NCBI GenBank assembly: GCA_022410635.1
Contig: JAJVDF010000169.1
Coordinates: 910,486-974,485 of the forward strand
Direction: 5' to 3'
DNA from: Tretioscincus oriximinensis
Lineage: Eukaryota; Chordata; Lepidosauria; Squamata; Gymnophthalmidae
DNA: 64,000 nt
Under the pieces are notes generated by a model, which searched no databases, was not told where the DNA came from, and saw only the letters and a program-made list of their open reading frames with translations. Positions 1 through 11,164 of the stretch are shown here, one piece after another. Each line of letters begins with the position of its first letter. Positions within the stretch are counted from its first letter, which is position 1. The position numbers and the translations under genes were made by a program.

Positions 1-1535
1 AGAAGAAGAAGAAGAAGAAGAAGAAGAAGAAGAAGAAGAAGAAGAAGAAGAAGAAGAAGAAGAAGAAGAAGAAGAACTTGGTTCTTATACCCCGCTTTTC
101 TCACCTTTCAAAGGGACTCAAAGCGGCTTACAAGGATATATAAGAATAATAGCAAATAACTGGAGACAACTCGCCTCGCTATACGCGTTAAATTTCACAG
201 GAGAGGCAGCTCTTAGTGAATACTTGGAATATTTAAAAGACAAAGGATATCTGAGAATTAGAGAGTTAATTAATAGCAATAGGTCAGTCAGGGACTGGGC
301 GGATCTAAGAAGGCAGACAGCACAACAACGCCAAAGAATTTGGTTACAACAATACTCCATATTCAATTCTGTCAATAACCAGGAAATAAAAACAAGTATG
401 CTGGGAACATCTAATATGGAACAGGTGATCAGCAGTATAATACAAGGGGAAAAGAAGCAAATTAAAGAAATCTATAGAATAATTATTAGTAAAAAACATG
501 ACAATAGAGATAAACTATATGAATATTGGGAGAGGGAATTCCCTAATTTACAAAATAAATGGGACGATTGGTCTTCAAGATATTACTCTTATAAAGACAC
601 ACGGTTACGAGAGACGGAACTGAAAATATTCTCTAAATGGTACCAACTGGCTCATATTTCCAGAGTGTCACCACTGTGTTGGCATGGCTGCCAAATGAGA
701 GGCACATACATTCATATGTGGGCTGGATGCCCACTGGTTAATCAATTTCGCCAACCAATTTACGCAGAAATGCATAAGGTTATAAACATTAATATACCCA
801 ACATGGAGGAATGTTGGATGTTTGCTATTCTTGACCCTCTTATGGTCGGATGGGAAGAAAAAGTATTTATAGAGACAGCAATATCGGCAGGTCATTTTGT
901 GATCACTAGAGGGTGGAAAGATCACAAGAAATGGACAACAGACTCTTAGTGGAGCTATATGATAGAATTTTTACTTTTTGATGTGCTAAGAGATAAAAGG
1001 TTACAATATCTGGGACAACGGGCTTCCCCTCACTGGACTATTAAGTGGAAAAAACTCATCGCTTATGCCGAAAATATAGCCGCACACATGTTATTAAAAG
1101 AAGCGATCCTAATGATCAAGGAGCAAAGATTTATGGTTTGAATTACTTGTTCCGGCTGAGGGAGGGAGGGNGGGATATCATGGTATGTATGTCTTTTTCT
1201 GTTTTTGTTGTTTTCTCTATCTTGTTATTTTGTGTTATGTAATGTGTCATGTTTTGTGAATATATCATGATGAAAAATAAAAAATCACGTAAAAAAAAAA
1301 GGGATATATTTTGCCCGAAGGATTCCATTCTATCTTCCCCACCAGGCTATGGTGGTTCCCATGTATCTACTTGTAGTCAGTTGCAATTTCTTGCAATTCA
1401 TGCTTTCGAATAGCTGGGTTGGCTAGAGCTACAGGCTAGTGGAAGGTGCTCACCCCTCCCCACGTCCCACACAGGGCTTCAAAACCCGATCTCCCAGGCG
1501 AGAGATGAATTCCTAAGCGACTGAGCTATCCGTGC
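1..1535 (-). mobile_element. tRNA-derived SINE (family A), antisense, split by an L1
   Basis: The element runs antisense. Bases 1-76 are a pure AAG tract, which is the expanded CTT tail of the SINE. Bases 77-141 are its 3' end (CAAAGGGACTCAAAGCGG). Bases 1302-1535 carry the body and the tRNA-like head, ending in GACTGAGCTATCCGTGCC, the reverse complement of the A-box side. The same order without interruption is seen at 12478-12780 and 55285-55612, so bases 142-1301 are a later insertion. The family resembles a tRNA-promoter SINE; I do not know its database name. The window starts inside the AAG tract, so the true end is not visible. Confidence 0.85.
142..1301 (+). mobile_element. L1 LINE, 5'-truncated ORF2 C-terminus and 3'UTR
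   Basis: A reading frame from 143 to 1141 encodes the C-terminal part of an L1 ORF2 protein. It aligns by eye over its whole length with the second L1 at 17527-19073: NNWRQLAS/NDWRQVAS, RDTRLRETELK in both, SPLCWHGC in both, and THMWAGCP-type cysteine/histidine residues. One in-frame stop (TAG at 947-949) interrupts the frame; downstream residues stay collinear to 1141. A short 3'UTR ends in poly-A at 1291-1300. The 8-bp sequence GGATATAT flanks the insertion (134-141 and 1302-1309), and the host SINE reads through when one copy is removed. It is a dead, 5'-truncated retrotransposition product. Confidence 0.88.
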
Positions 1536-2344
1536 CTGCTCTGGGTACCCACCTCCTTTTCTGCTGAGAGTGCAAACAGGAGGGCCTCCTCTGTAGGCAA
1601 GTTGACACAGGAGAACTGTAACTGTATAAATGGCTCTCCCAGGACATCAGATGGATTAATTTCTGGCTCTACTTTGAAATGTAATGAACTTACCGCATAC
1701 AAAAGCATGTCTTTAGCCACTGAGCTCCAGTCCTTCCTTTAAGCAGTGGCACAGTGTGATGTTCCTACAAGACTCTGGTTTTGATCATAGGATGAAATGT
1801 AATTGTTTGAGCAGCTATGGCCGTAGGCTACAACAAACAAGAAAAGAGCAAGAGGTTTAAAACAAATCCCTCATCTTCTTGCATTGATTGAAAACAGTTA
1901 AGTAGCATTTCAATCCAGTTTACAAACTTATTCCCCAGGCTGACTTTAATTAAAGTCAGCTGAAGAGAGAGAGAAAAAAAAGAAAAGAAAGCTTTTATTC
2001 TTTATGTGTTGTGTTTTCTTTTTTTCCAACAGCAGATTTAATCGTGGCCATTGGGAATGTCTGATTGATTTTTATAATCAATCCTATTAATTGCTCTGTG
2101 AATGTTATCACGCATCAGGTGCAAAGGGATTGCTCCAGTTTAGTTATTATGGATTAATAATTGGATTGCTAGATAAAACTTTTGGGAACTATTTTTTTTT
2201 TTTTACTCCCCACGCCCAGAACAGATTTTTCTGTTGATAAAAATGTGTTGAGTCAATGAAATGGGAAAGCATCACAGAGAGCTTTGGAAAAGCACAAGAA
2301 TTATTAGAGCTGGGATTAAATAAAGGCATATAAGAAGCCATTAC
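1536..2344. other. Non-repeat sequence, possible conserved non-coding element
   Basis: No gene or recognisable transposon is visible. Bases about 2030-2180 are balanced in composition and dense in homeodomain/POU-like cores (TTAATT, TGATTGAT, ATAATCAATC, ATTAAT). This is the look of a developmental enhancer, but only cross-species conservation can establish it. Confidence 0.3.
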
Positions 2345-2720
2345 TAGAGTTAAGAACATACATAAGAAGAGCCATACTGGATCAGGCCACAGCCCATCAA
2401 GTCCAGGATTCTGTGTCACACAGAGGCCCACCAGATGCACCTGGGCAATCCGAACAGAGGAAAGCAAAATATGCAACTTTTCATTACTCCCTGCAAAGCC
2501 TGCTGCTTCATCCTGGAGGCAGCATCCAGACATCCATCCTAGTATCCATTTATACCCTTGGTGTCCATAAACCTGTCTAGTCCTGTCTTGAAACTATCCA
2601 AGCTGTTAGCTACCACCGCCTCTTCAGGAAGTAAATTCCACAGGCCGATGACCCTCTGGGTGAAAAAATACTTTCCTTTGTCTGTTATCACTTTTCTACC
2701 CAACAGTTTTAAGGAGTTAT
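2345..2720 (-). mobile_element. CR1-type LINE 3' fragment, antisense
   Basis: The fragment starts at the LINE 3' terminus (AAGAACATACATAAGAAGAGCC, the reverse of the TTCTTATG octamer tail). It continues through GGATCAGGCCACAGCCCATC and the conserved segment GACCCTCTGGGTGAAAAAATA. The same segment, in the same order, is seen at 26671-27529 and 50920-51360. Only the last ~370 bp survive, with several indels, and no open frame remains. Confidence 0.85.
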
Positions 2721-2999
2721 CGTAACAATATTGTTATTGTTGTTATAGTGCACATTGAGAGCACAATATCTGCACAAGACTGCCCTAATGGACATGTAAT
2801 AAGGAGGAGGAATGTGGTATCCTCAGGTATGGCACACCATACATTTATCACGATGGTACTTTAACTGCAGTGATGTTTCAACATCCAATGTTGTTGCGCC
2901 CTACTGTAATGGCACTTCTTGTTACTAAAAGAAGGATATGAAAAAATACATTATTATAATAACAGAATTTAATCTGTAAGACATGTTTTTAACATGTTG
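2721..2999. other. No feature recognised
   Basis: AT-rich sequence with no open frame, repeat end or RNA structure that I can support. Confidence 0.4.
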
Positions 3000-3242
3000 A
3001 GAGCCAGTCTGGTCTTGTGGTTAGGGTGTCAGACTCTTATTTGAAAGTCTCCCAGTTCGATTCTGCACTCTCCCATGAGGGTTGCCATGTACTAGTCACA
3101 GTTCTTTGGAGTTCTCTTAGACTCACTTATTTCACAAAGTGTTTGTTGTGAAAAGAAGAACAGAAGGTTATGTAAGCTGCATTAAGTCCCTTCAGGTTGA
3201 GAAAGGTGGTATGTAAAAGCCAACTCTTCTCCTCTTCCTTAT
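3000..3242 (+). mobile_element. tRNA-derived SINE (family B, Sauria/Squam-like)
   Basis: The head reads GAGCCAGTCTGGTCTTGTGGTTAGGGTGTCAG with a B-box-like CAGTTCGATTCTGC, typical of a tRNA-derived pol III promoter. The body contains the ACTTATTTCACAAAGTGTTTGTTGTG segment, and the 3' end is TAAGCTGCATTAAGTCCCTTCAGG followed by a CTTCTCCTCTTCC tail. Related copies are at 3915, 16690, 26605, 43790, 53850 and 59392. From memory this architecture matches squamate Sauria/Squam-type SINEs. Confidence 0.85.
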
Positions 3243-3914
3243 TCTTTTCTTTCTTCTCCTTCTCCATTACCATGGAGTANAGAAATGGACAAAAGATTAT
3301 CTTAAATAATCCTATCTTCTGAATTGCTTTCTTCAAAGAAGGAGACGCTGTGTTGTCATTATCAATATATTCTTGACCCTGGACAGTATTTAGTTTGTAA
3401 CAATCTTTTAAAAGTATCAAATGTAGAAAATATAAAAACTGCTACAAAGTACAGTATATGTGCACTCTTCATAACAGACACTTAGTGATGGAACATGCTG
3501 GAGTGGTTCACCAGCTGGGACAGGTTCTGATGCCCAAAATAAAGCTGTCCACATTTGATGGCTATGCCTGAGCCTCCCACATGCTTCAGAGATAACCTCC
3601 AATATTTTCAATGACCGTGAACAAGAGACTTTTGAGGTGCTTCTAATCCAGAAGATAGAAGCATATGCTGAATTCCCATACATCTATGACCCAGTGTGAA
3701 TTGAATTTATAGAACAAGGGAAGAAAAGTGACAACCTTGACCAACAAATATGTATTAAGTTATTAACCCAATGAAGACATCCTGGTGTATCCTCTGTTAT
3801 ATGAAATAGAGACTGGTGGGAGGAGGGTGGGTAGGGGAATTCATATTTTTGTAAATTATTGTTGTATTTATCAAGCTATAATGGAATTAGTTTAGTAAAC
3901 AATATAAAAAAGCA

Positions 3915-4112
3915 AAAAAGAAGAAGATTTGGTTTTCTCAACTTAAAGAGAATAAAAGAGGCTTCTGTTCTTCTCTTCACAGCAGACTCCTTCTGAAGTA
4001 GGTGGGGCTGAAAAAGCTCTGAAAAACTGTCACTAGCCGAAGGTCAGGGAGGAGCACAGATTCAAACCAGGAGACTTCCAGACACTCTGACTCAACACCA
4101 AACTGGCTCTTA
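3915..4112 (-). mobile_element. SINE family B, antisense
   Basis: The antisense copy starts with the AAGAAGAAG tail and continues through CAGCAGACTCCTTCTGAAGTAGGTGGGGCTGA and the tRNA-like head (CAACACCAAACTGGCTC) at 4094-4110. Confidence 0.8.
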
Positions 4113-6430
4113 AGATTCAGACTGCAATAAACTTCCTGTGCACCACTGATAATGTATCATGTCTACTTAGTAGAGGATTTTAGCAAAGATTTTTTTAGAT
4201 GCTAAATCAGATTGCTGTTCTATGCCTTATGTTTGAAACTTTAACCATTTTACGTTTAGCTGCAAGCTTGGGTTTCAAAGCTTCTAAATAACTGTATGAC
4301 GATTTTTATTACTGTCCAATGATACCAGGTTGGAAAACAGATGGGACCAAGAAAAGATTTGCAAGTAGGAAGAATGAAACATGTGTTAGGTGTCTTCTGT
4401 AGAGACTGGATGTGATGTTTAATATCTTTGTTAATCTGCTACCTTTGTCAATACCAATCAAAGAAGACAAACGCAGTAGACAGTGGTGTTTACGCTGCTT
4501 TTTAGACTGAGCAGCTGTTAACAAGGAATCCAGGATAATGGCTCTAGTTGTTCAAAGTCCTTTTCATGACCAGGAGTTCAGGACAGCTGCTTCTTCCAAC
4601 AAGCTTATAAAATATTCAAAACAAAAACTAAGCAATCTTAGGATAAAAGTATGCATTATATCTGATAGTTGGGTTAGTTTCTTACCACGAACACTTTGGT
4701 TTTCAGTGATTAATGCACAGAGAATATTAACTTTTAATTGCTTTAAAAGGAGACACAAGGGTATTAGGAGTGTATTTCATTATTACAGTATGTTATGAAG
4801 GAACAGAGCTGATATGTTTGCTCCCTTGAAATTTGCTCCAAGGATGAGCTTGGTAAGGGCCATCAACAAGGTCATTTAATTTAGATAGGGAGCATTAATG
4901 TTCCTTTAGTCTATATTGTACACAATCTTCTTATTACAGAAATCAGTTTTCATCAGTCTGGTGCCTGCCAGATGTTTTGGATTATATTCCAAGGGCCAGC
5001 GAGAGTCTCTCTTCATAACAACTGGAGAATGCCACAGTTGGATGAGGCTGATCTGTGTTGAGCCTTCTTCTGGGCTATATCTCAGAATTAGTGTGTGAGC
5101 CTGCAAAACTGGGTCNATAAGGTGGTTCCCCGGTCCCTGGTGACTCTCAGTTCCCTCCTCCACAGCTCAGGCTCCCTTCTCCACATGGCATGGCATGCTG
5201 CGCATCGGCTGCCCTCTCCACCATGTTGGGCGGATGGCTGAGAAGCCTATAGTGCCACCAAGTTCAGTGTTCCAAGTCCTGCCATTGTTCCTTATTAAAA
5301 GTCTATTATTTGCATGTCACAGACTATGATTGGTNACTCATTGTAATGTGGATTCAGGGACATAAACCCAGAACAAGGCTCAGTGTGGAAAGGACCANTA
5401 TATCCCCATCATACTGTGTAGATTTTACAAGCATTTATCATTCTATACTCAAAAGCTCCCAGATAAAATCTGTTATTTTCCCAAGACTAAAGAAGGACAG
5501 TCACACATATTCAGAGAATCCGAACAGAAACTAGGGATATTGAGACAATGCCCTAAAGCACTGCTATTATGAAAAGTTTGGCAATGAGTGGGTTTCCCAA
5601 AATAGCAAGGGCTTATCTATATCTGCCTTCTATTTTTATGATTGTCCCTCTTGAAATAACTGGATGCAAGAAAAGCATCGTAAGAAAAAACAAAGGAAAG
5701 TGAGAAAGTGGTTTACTAGTATATGCAATCAAAGGATGATGAGAAGCAATTATTCGATATTTTTCAGCTCCTTAAATTGCCTCTTGCTGTCTGGTAGCAG
5801 CCAGTGAGATCATAGGATTTCATGTTCTTCAAATGGAATGAGCCCTATCAATTGTGGAAAATATCAGAACTACCACAAATTATAGGAATGTCAACAATAT
5901 CAAGGTAAGCAATCTGCATTAAACCCAAGAATTTGTGAATTTATTTCTGTTTTATTTATTTTGCTCCAATACTATCTTATTTTATTGACAGGATTCTGGG
6001 GGAATTCAGCAGCCTCTATAAGTTATTTCTCTTAATTCTGCCTTAACAACTGTGATGCGGTATCATTATCTCTCACCCGATTGCTAGAGTTTAAGCAGAC
6101 CACATGGCTGTATTAAGTCTTTATAGTAGAATATCAGCAGGTGGTCAGGCTTCCTGCCTACTTGAAAACATTTTGTCAGGAGATAGTTATTCACTCTGTT
6201 TCTCTATCATTTCACTATGTGAGCCCATTGCACAAGCTGTTCAAAGTTCCATAGATTTCTATTCTTNTCAAATTCCATGCAGAGCAAGTCAGAGATATCA
6301 TATTTCGCACCAAATAAGATTCACTAGTATATTAGATGTGCCTATAATTCACCAATAAACCTTACAAAAGATACACTGTAAATTAAGAGTCAGAGTGGTC
6401 TTACCAGAAGTCGTTTGGGAAAAAATGAGT
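4113..6430. other. Mostly unique AT-rich sequence
   Basis: No host gene is supported; the longest open frames are under 90 codons and show no recognisable domain. Bases about 5040-5100 (GAGCCTTCTTCTGGGCTATATCTCAGAATTAG) resemble one arm of the small inverted-repeat element at 13266-13400, followed by ~200 bp of GC-rich sequence (5100-5290) that I cannot identify. Confidence 0.35.
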
Positions 6431-6907
6431 GTTAGGGTGCATCTACATGATGGCTGCATGTGTCAACCAGGGCTGGCCACACTAATTTCCGCTTATTCCA
6501 AATAGGAAATGGAGAGGCCATGTGCTCATTGCACAGCAACACAGTGTATGCGTAGAGTTCTCTTAGAAAACTGCAGAGTAACTAAGTTCATATTAATGTT
6601 TCACTTGCTATGGTTTGCCCTGCTGTGCTCCAATCAGTGGCCGGTCCTTGGGGGTCTTCTGGCTCTTCATGAAACCTGAAGCATCCCCAAGGATTGGGCC
6701 CTGCAGCAGTTAGGGAGATCTTTGCAGATCTCATGCCGTTAATACAAGCTTTTGTCAGAGGTTCGATTTTCTCACCAGTGCTCCAGCACAGGAAATTTAA
6801 ACTGCTATCAAAAGACAGCAGGAGGAACAGCAAGAAATTGCCACTATCAATCCTTAGGGATGCTTCTGACTTCACTAGGAGCCAGAAGATCCCCAAGAAT
6901 CAATAAA

Positions 6908-7263
6908 CCTAGTTTTATGGGGTTCCAATGGGGAAGGCTAGCCAAAGCCAGGCACGCTTTTTCGAGGAGAAATGGGCTACCCCCAAGGGACTCCTAACCA
7001 GTGCACAGTGTGCACAGTGTGCGCCAGTCATGGTGGGCTCTATGGCCCACCAAAGCTGAGGGGAAGCCGTCACGGGCTGTCCTTGGTTTGTCGGGGCGGA
7101 TGGCTTGCGCCATCTGTCCATGTGNGTACAGTGGCATGGCGGGGTTGCACCCGGCCACATCCAGCCACTGTGCCCGGTGGGGAACCCCCCTGTTGGATGC
7201 TCTTGGGCGGTCCTGCAGGGGCCCACCATTTAAAAATAAAAAATAAAAAACCCTAGTTTTATG
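6908..7263 (+). mobile_element. Unidentified GC-rich retroposon with 12-bp target-site duplication
   Basis: The 12-bp sequence CCTAGTTTTATG is repeated exactly at 6908-6919 and 7252-7263. Between them lie ~310 bp of GC-rich sequence ending in an A-rich tail (AAAAATAAAAAATAAAAAA, about 7231-7250). A-rich tail plus TSD is the hallmark of L1-type reverse transcription of an RNA. The body holds a short direct repeat (GTGCACAGTGTGCACAGTGTGC) near 7000 but no tRNA-like promoter or recognisable coding domain. It could be a processed non-coding RNA, a 5'-truncated pseudogene or an unknown SINE. Open frames of 80-104 codons exist on both strands and look like composition artefacts. Confidence 0.75.
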
Positions 7264-9569
7264 CAAGTGAAATCATGGCAAAACCAATGAGATATACAGT
7301 GTGCTGCCATCTTGACTGGNACAGCATGTACAATATGAATACATATTGACAAAAGTATTCGCTCACTCANTCACACAAGTGAATATAGGTATAAGCAAAT
7401 ACTTTGGAAAATTTGGTGAATATGTAGTCATCATAAAGNGCAACCATGCATGTGTGAAGGGCAGCATTGTCACACATCTGGGGATTTCACACTGGTAAGT
7501 TACCATACTTTTCTCATGGCTAATATTATCATAATCATTTCATTACATGGTCATTGGTTATAGTGGGAGGAAGGAATGCATGTAAATGCACCCTTAAAAA
7601 TGAATTGTAAAATGAAAGTTTTATAATCACAGCCTCCAGTATCTCAAAACTTAGAAACAATTTAGAGAGAACTACATAGCGTGTGTAATTTCAAAACTTA
7701 ATGGTCTTCCTGTAGAGTTTATATGATCACAGTATTTCTTACAACAGAAATGGAAAATTCACTGATAGCTATCTGCCTCTATTTAAAGCCTACTAAATTT
7801 ATGAGTCAGTTGAAGGGATTTTGTTACTGAGTTAATCCCTATTCAATTTTCTTTGACTACCCTAAGAGACAGTGTGAAAAACAATAGAGCAGGGTATGGA
7901 ATGTTCACCAACTGAAAATTCTATAAAGGAGAAGTTTTGAAATGAAATCATTCTGGGTTGTGCATGAAAACACAGGGGAAATCAAGGTTTTAGATTAAAG
8001 AAAAGAATAATAAAATTGAAGACAGCCTTTGTCCCACTCAGATCTCTTTTTAATAGAAACATCTTTTTTAAAAACAGGCTTTGGAACAATGAATAATTAT
8101 ATGTTTTGATCAAAACACCATACATACGGTCGTATGGGACAAAAAATAACCAGTGTGGGAACATAAACAGCACTTGCCTTAGCAATGTCTTTGATTATAA
8201 ATAAATCTGAACTTCTTTGCCCAAATATAGGAATACTTGTCACTAGAGCAATTTAAACTGCACTGTAAGAGTCATCACCAAATGCACAATGACTGTTGAA
8301 ATGAACAGTGGCATATTTTTACCAGTGAGAACAGGAACAAGGAACCTTCGAAAGCTTAAGGCCATATTATATGCTTCATCTCTGAGAAACCAAGTAAGAT
8401 AAATTGGAAGAGCTAATTATGAAAAGTAGATAGCTCTTTCTGCTCCGAGTTAGAAGCTACATACATAAATGTATAATCTTAATTATCTGCACATAAATGC
8501 ACGTAACTAATAACTGGATGGTATTGTATCCCGGCTTAGCTGTCACACATNGTAGGAATATAAATGAAAAAATGGGGTTCTAGTACACCAAAGAGTAATG
8601 TGAGGGAAATAATAACAGCAAGGGAATACTTGGGAAGAATAATCAAAATTCTTACTAAATGTATTAATTCATACATTAATATAACATTAGTCATACAAAA
8701 ATGAGTCACAGTATATCAAGTCTGTCCCGACTGGGTTCAGTTCCAAAGCATACTCTAATATACAGCAATGGGAGCTATCAATTTACACATTTATTGTATC
8801 TGTAGACATATATGTATTTTAAACGAAACATGTGTATAGAACATGAAACAAAGCACAGCAAATTAAAACAGTCACAATCATGGTTTATATGGGATTTCAC
8901 CCAAGGGCTTCTTTTACAGTCAGTATAGTTAGCTCTATTATAGATATTCTTAGCATTCATAAAAGGATCCCCAAAACGACAACAGAACTTGCGTTCCACG
9001 TCTTATGTCTCTTCATATGCTGGTTCCCTACTGAAAGCACACGATCATACATTAGAAGCTGGATGCAAGCTCTTTTGTCCCCATGGGAATTTCTTTATGA
9101 ATAATATCTATAAAAGGGTTAATTATAAAGATTGGTGGAAGAAATTATATAGCATTATGGTTAGCATTATAAATTCACCTAGAAACTTAACTTTTGCAAT
9201 TGCAATATTGATGATAACGGAATATTTTCAAATTTTAGGTAGAACTACAAGTTTCTGCCTGAAGGGGTTCGGTTAGGAGGATCCTCATAACCGAACTATA
9301 TTATTTCTTTTTGGTTTGTCTGTTTATTCTGTTTGTTTATTTTATTGAATGATTTATTGTTTGGGGGGGNTTTTCTGTGTGTATGTATGTATGTTAAATA
9401 ATTTAATAAAATTTAAATGTACATGTGAATTTGAACATTTATGCATAAATTCACATCCATCTGTGCCCATTCACAGGTAGGCACCAAATAAAAGGCAGGG
9501 CCATAAAATGAACATTACCTTTGACCACATCAGTATCACCCTTGGTTTCTCATTCCCCAGTGTTAGAGG
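7264..9569. other. AT-rich unique sequence, no gene recognised
   Basis: I see no host exon. Bases 8985-9420 have a ~95-codon open frame followed by a T-rich and AATAAA-containing stretch (TTTAATAAAATTTAAATG), which could be an old L1-type 3' end, but I cannot confirm a motif. A poly-G run with an N sits at 9362-9370. Confidence 0.3.
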
Positions 9570-9882
9570 AGCCATGCCAAATTGGGCCACACCTTATCTG
9601 GCCTTTTATCTCACACAGTGGCCCACCAAATGCACTTGGGTAATCTGAAGCAAAGATTTTACACATTTTTGACTCCTTGCAAAAGAAATTTCAAGTAAAC
9701 GTGTCATCACTCTAACCCAGAGGAAGCACTTAAGTATCTACATTAGCAGCCTTGATATTTATTTATCTTCATGTATTTATCTAATCGTATCTTAAAGCTA
9801 TCCACTATGGTAGCTATCACCATCATATCTGGAGGTGAATTTTATAAATTAATGACCCACTGAGTATAAAAATACTTCTCAT

Positions 9883-10374
9883 TGTCTGCCTAGGGTTGCC
9901 ATATTTTGGCAGCCCAAAACCGGAACGGGTGTGTGTGCGCGCACACACGTGCACACACACGTGCGCGCGCATGCACGCACACGCACACACATGGACGCTT
10001 GTGGTGAGACAGGCAGAACAGAGCTGCACAAAAGCTCTGTTCTCCTGTCACAAACCCAGGCGTTTTTCCTCTGCTAGAGGCGAGTTGGCGCGCTCTGTCT
10101 GACAGCAGGCACGAAACCCCGCCTCCAGCAGAGGATCAGCTACGGCACACTCTGAGGTTCTTTTCAGGACCCCAGAAAGTGTTGCTCGGGCTGTAGCCGT
10201 CAGCTCTGACGGNTCCTTTGCCTTTAAAATCCTGGATTTTTAATTTCCCTGATGCAGCATCGGGGAATGTAAAAATCCAGGATTTTCTCTTAAAACCCGG
10301 AAGGGACTATATTTTAGTCCCCAAAGCCGGGATTGTCCCGGCTTCCTGGAACATATGGCAACCTTATGTCTGCC
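9883..10374. mobile_element. Non-autonomous hAT element (TAGGGTTGCCATA ends), long copy
   Basis: Terminal sequences are TAGGGTTGCCATATTTTGG at 9891 and CATATGGCAACCTTA ending at 10366, an imperfect inverted repeat. The 8-bp TSD TGTCTGCC flanks it at 9883-9890 and 10367-10374, diagnostic of the hAT superfamily. The second copy at 25048-25228 has the same ends and its own 8-bp TSD. The 476-bp interior contains a 65-bp alternating purine-pyrimidine tract (9929-9993) and an imperfect hairpin around a GATGCAGCATC core, with AAATCCTGGATTTTT and AAAATCCAGGATTTT as arms (10228-10288). No transposase is encoded. Confidence 0.92.
9929..9993. repeat. 65-bp alternating purine-pyrimidine tract (Z-DNA prone)
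   Basis: Every base alternates purine/pyrimidine over 65 bp, with GTGTGTGCGCGCACACACGT and CGTGCGCGCGCATGCACG sub-blocks. GC/CA alternation of this length is a classical Z-DNA-forming composition. It lies inside the hAT element and is absent from the shorter copy at 25048. Confidence 0.9.
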
Positions 10375-10610
10375 CTAACTTCCCCTGCCCATCAGCTTGA
10401 AGGACTATTTTTTGGTTCTAGTATTACATGACAAGGAAAATAATTTTTCCATATTCACTTTATTCGCTCCATGCATTATTTTATATACTTCAATGAAATT
10501 ACATCTTAAAAGCTGTCTTTCAAGACTGAAGAGACCTGGATGTTGCAGCTGGATTTCAGAAGGAATGCTTCCAATTAATGTTTCCAGATAGGGGTATTTT
10601 GTTAAACACA

Positions 10611-11164
10611 TGAAACAGCTCAGTCAACTCTACATTGAGACATATAGTCTACAGATTACAGTTTACAGATATAGTCTAATAGATGCAGCCATTTTTGTTT
10701 TCATCCATATTTATTTTTGTTCTTACTCTGAATTCGTGCTCTTATCCCTAGTTCAATCCAGGAACAGGTTTTCATTGTGCAGCACATTTTTTCNCACTTT
10801 AATTTGCGTTTTAGTATGGACATGTAAGAGGATTCTCCCAACTGGCACTTGAGCAGAAAAAGATTGATCTCTATGTGTCTATAAATTGGTTTCTTATANC
10901 AACAGGACTATAAGCACATCAGGTAAAGCTACAGTTTTTATCAGCACTTTTGCAGAAACTTCTCTTTGGAACACTCTTTCAAAACTGTCAGACTTTAGAA
11001 GTTTCTTATACTCTGCACAAAAACCATGATAATGAGAAGTAAAAGGAGTGAGATCTAAAGTTATCAACTGTGTAATGATACTCTAATCTGACTATACCAG
11101 ACTGCTAAATTGAAGGAATAAGCCATTGAGAGCTGTTTTAGTTATTTCCAACAAAAGGTAAAGA
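10611..11164. other. AT-rich unique sequence
   Basis: No repeat end, open frame or RNA gene that I can support. Confidence 0.4.

Larger units (their letters stand above)
9570..10610 (-). mobile_element. CR1-type LINE fragment, antisense, split by a hAT element
   Basis: CR1 3'-region landmarks are present on both sides of the insertion: ACAGTGGCCCACCAAATGCAC (9615) and the GACCCACTGAGTATAAAAATACTT segment (9853) on the left. On the right are GCTTGAAGGACTATTTTTTGG (10395), CACTTTATTCGCTCCATGC and CTTCAAGACTGAAGAGACC (10520). Order and orientation match the uninterrupted copy at 26671-27529. The copy is diverged and non-coding. Confidence 0.78.

Noticed and set aside
8985..9280. Possible L1 ORF2 end
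   Set aside because: A frame and an AATAAA-rich 3' side exist, but none of the L1 C-terminal Cys/His motifs are visible, so it is not called.
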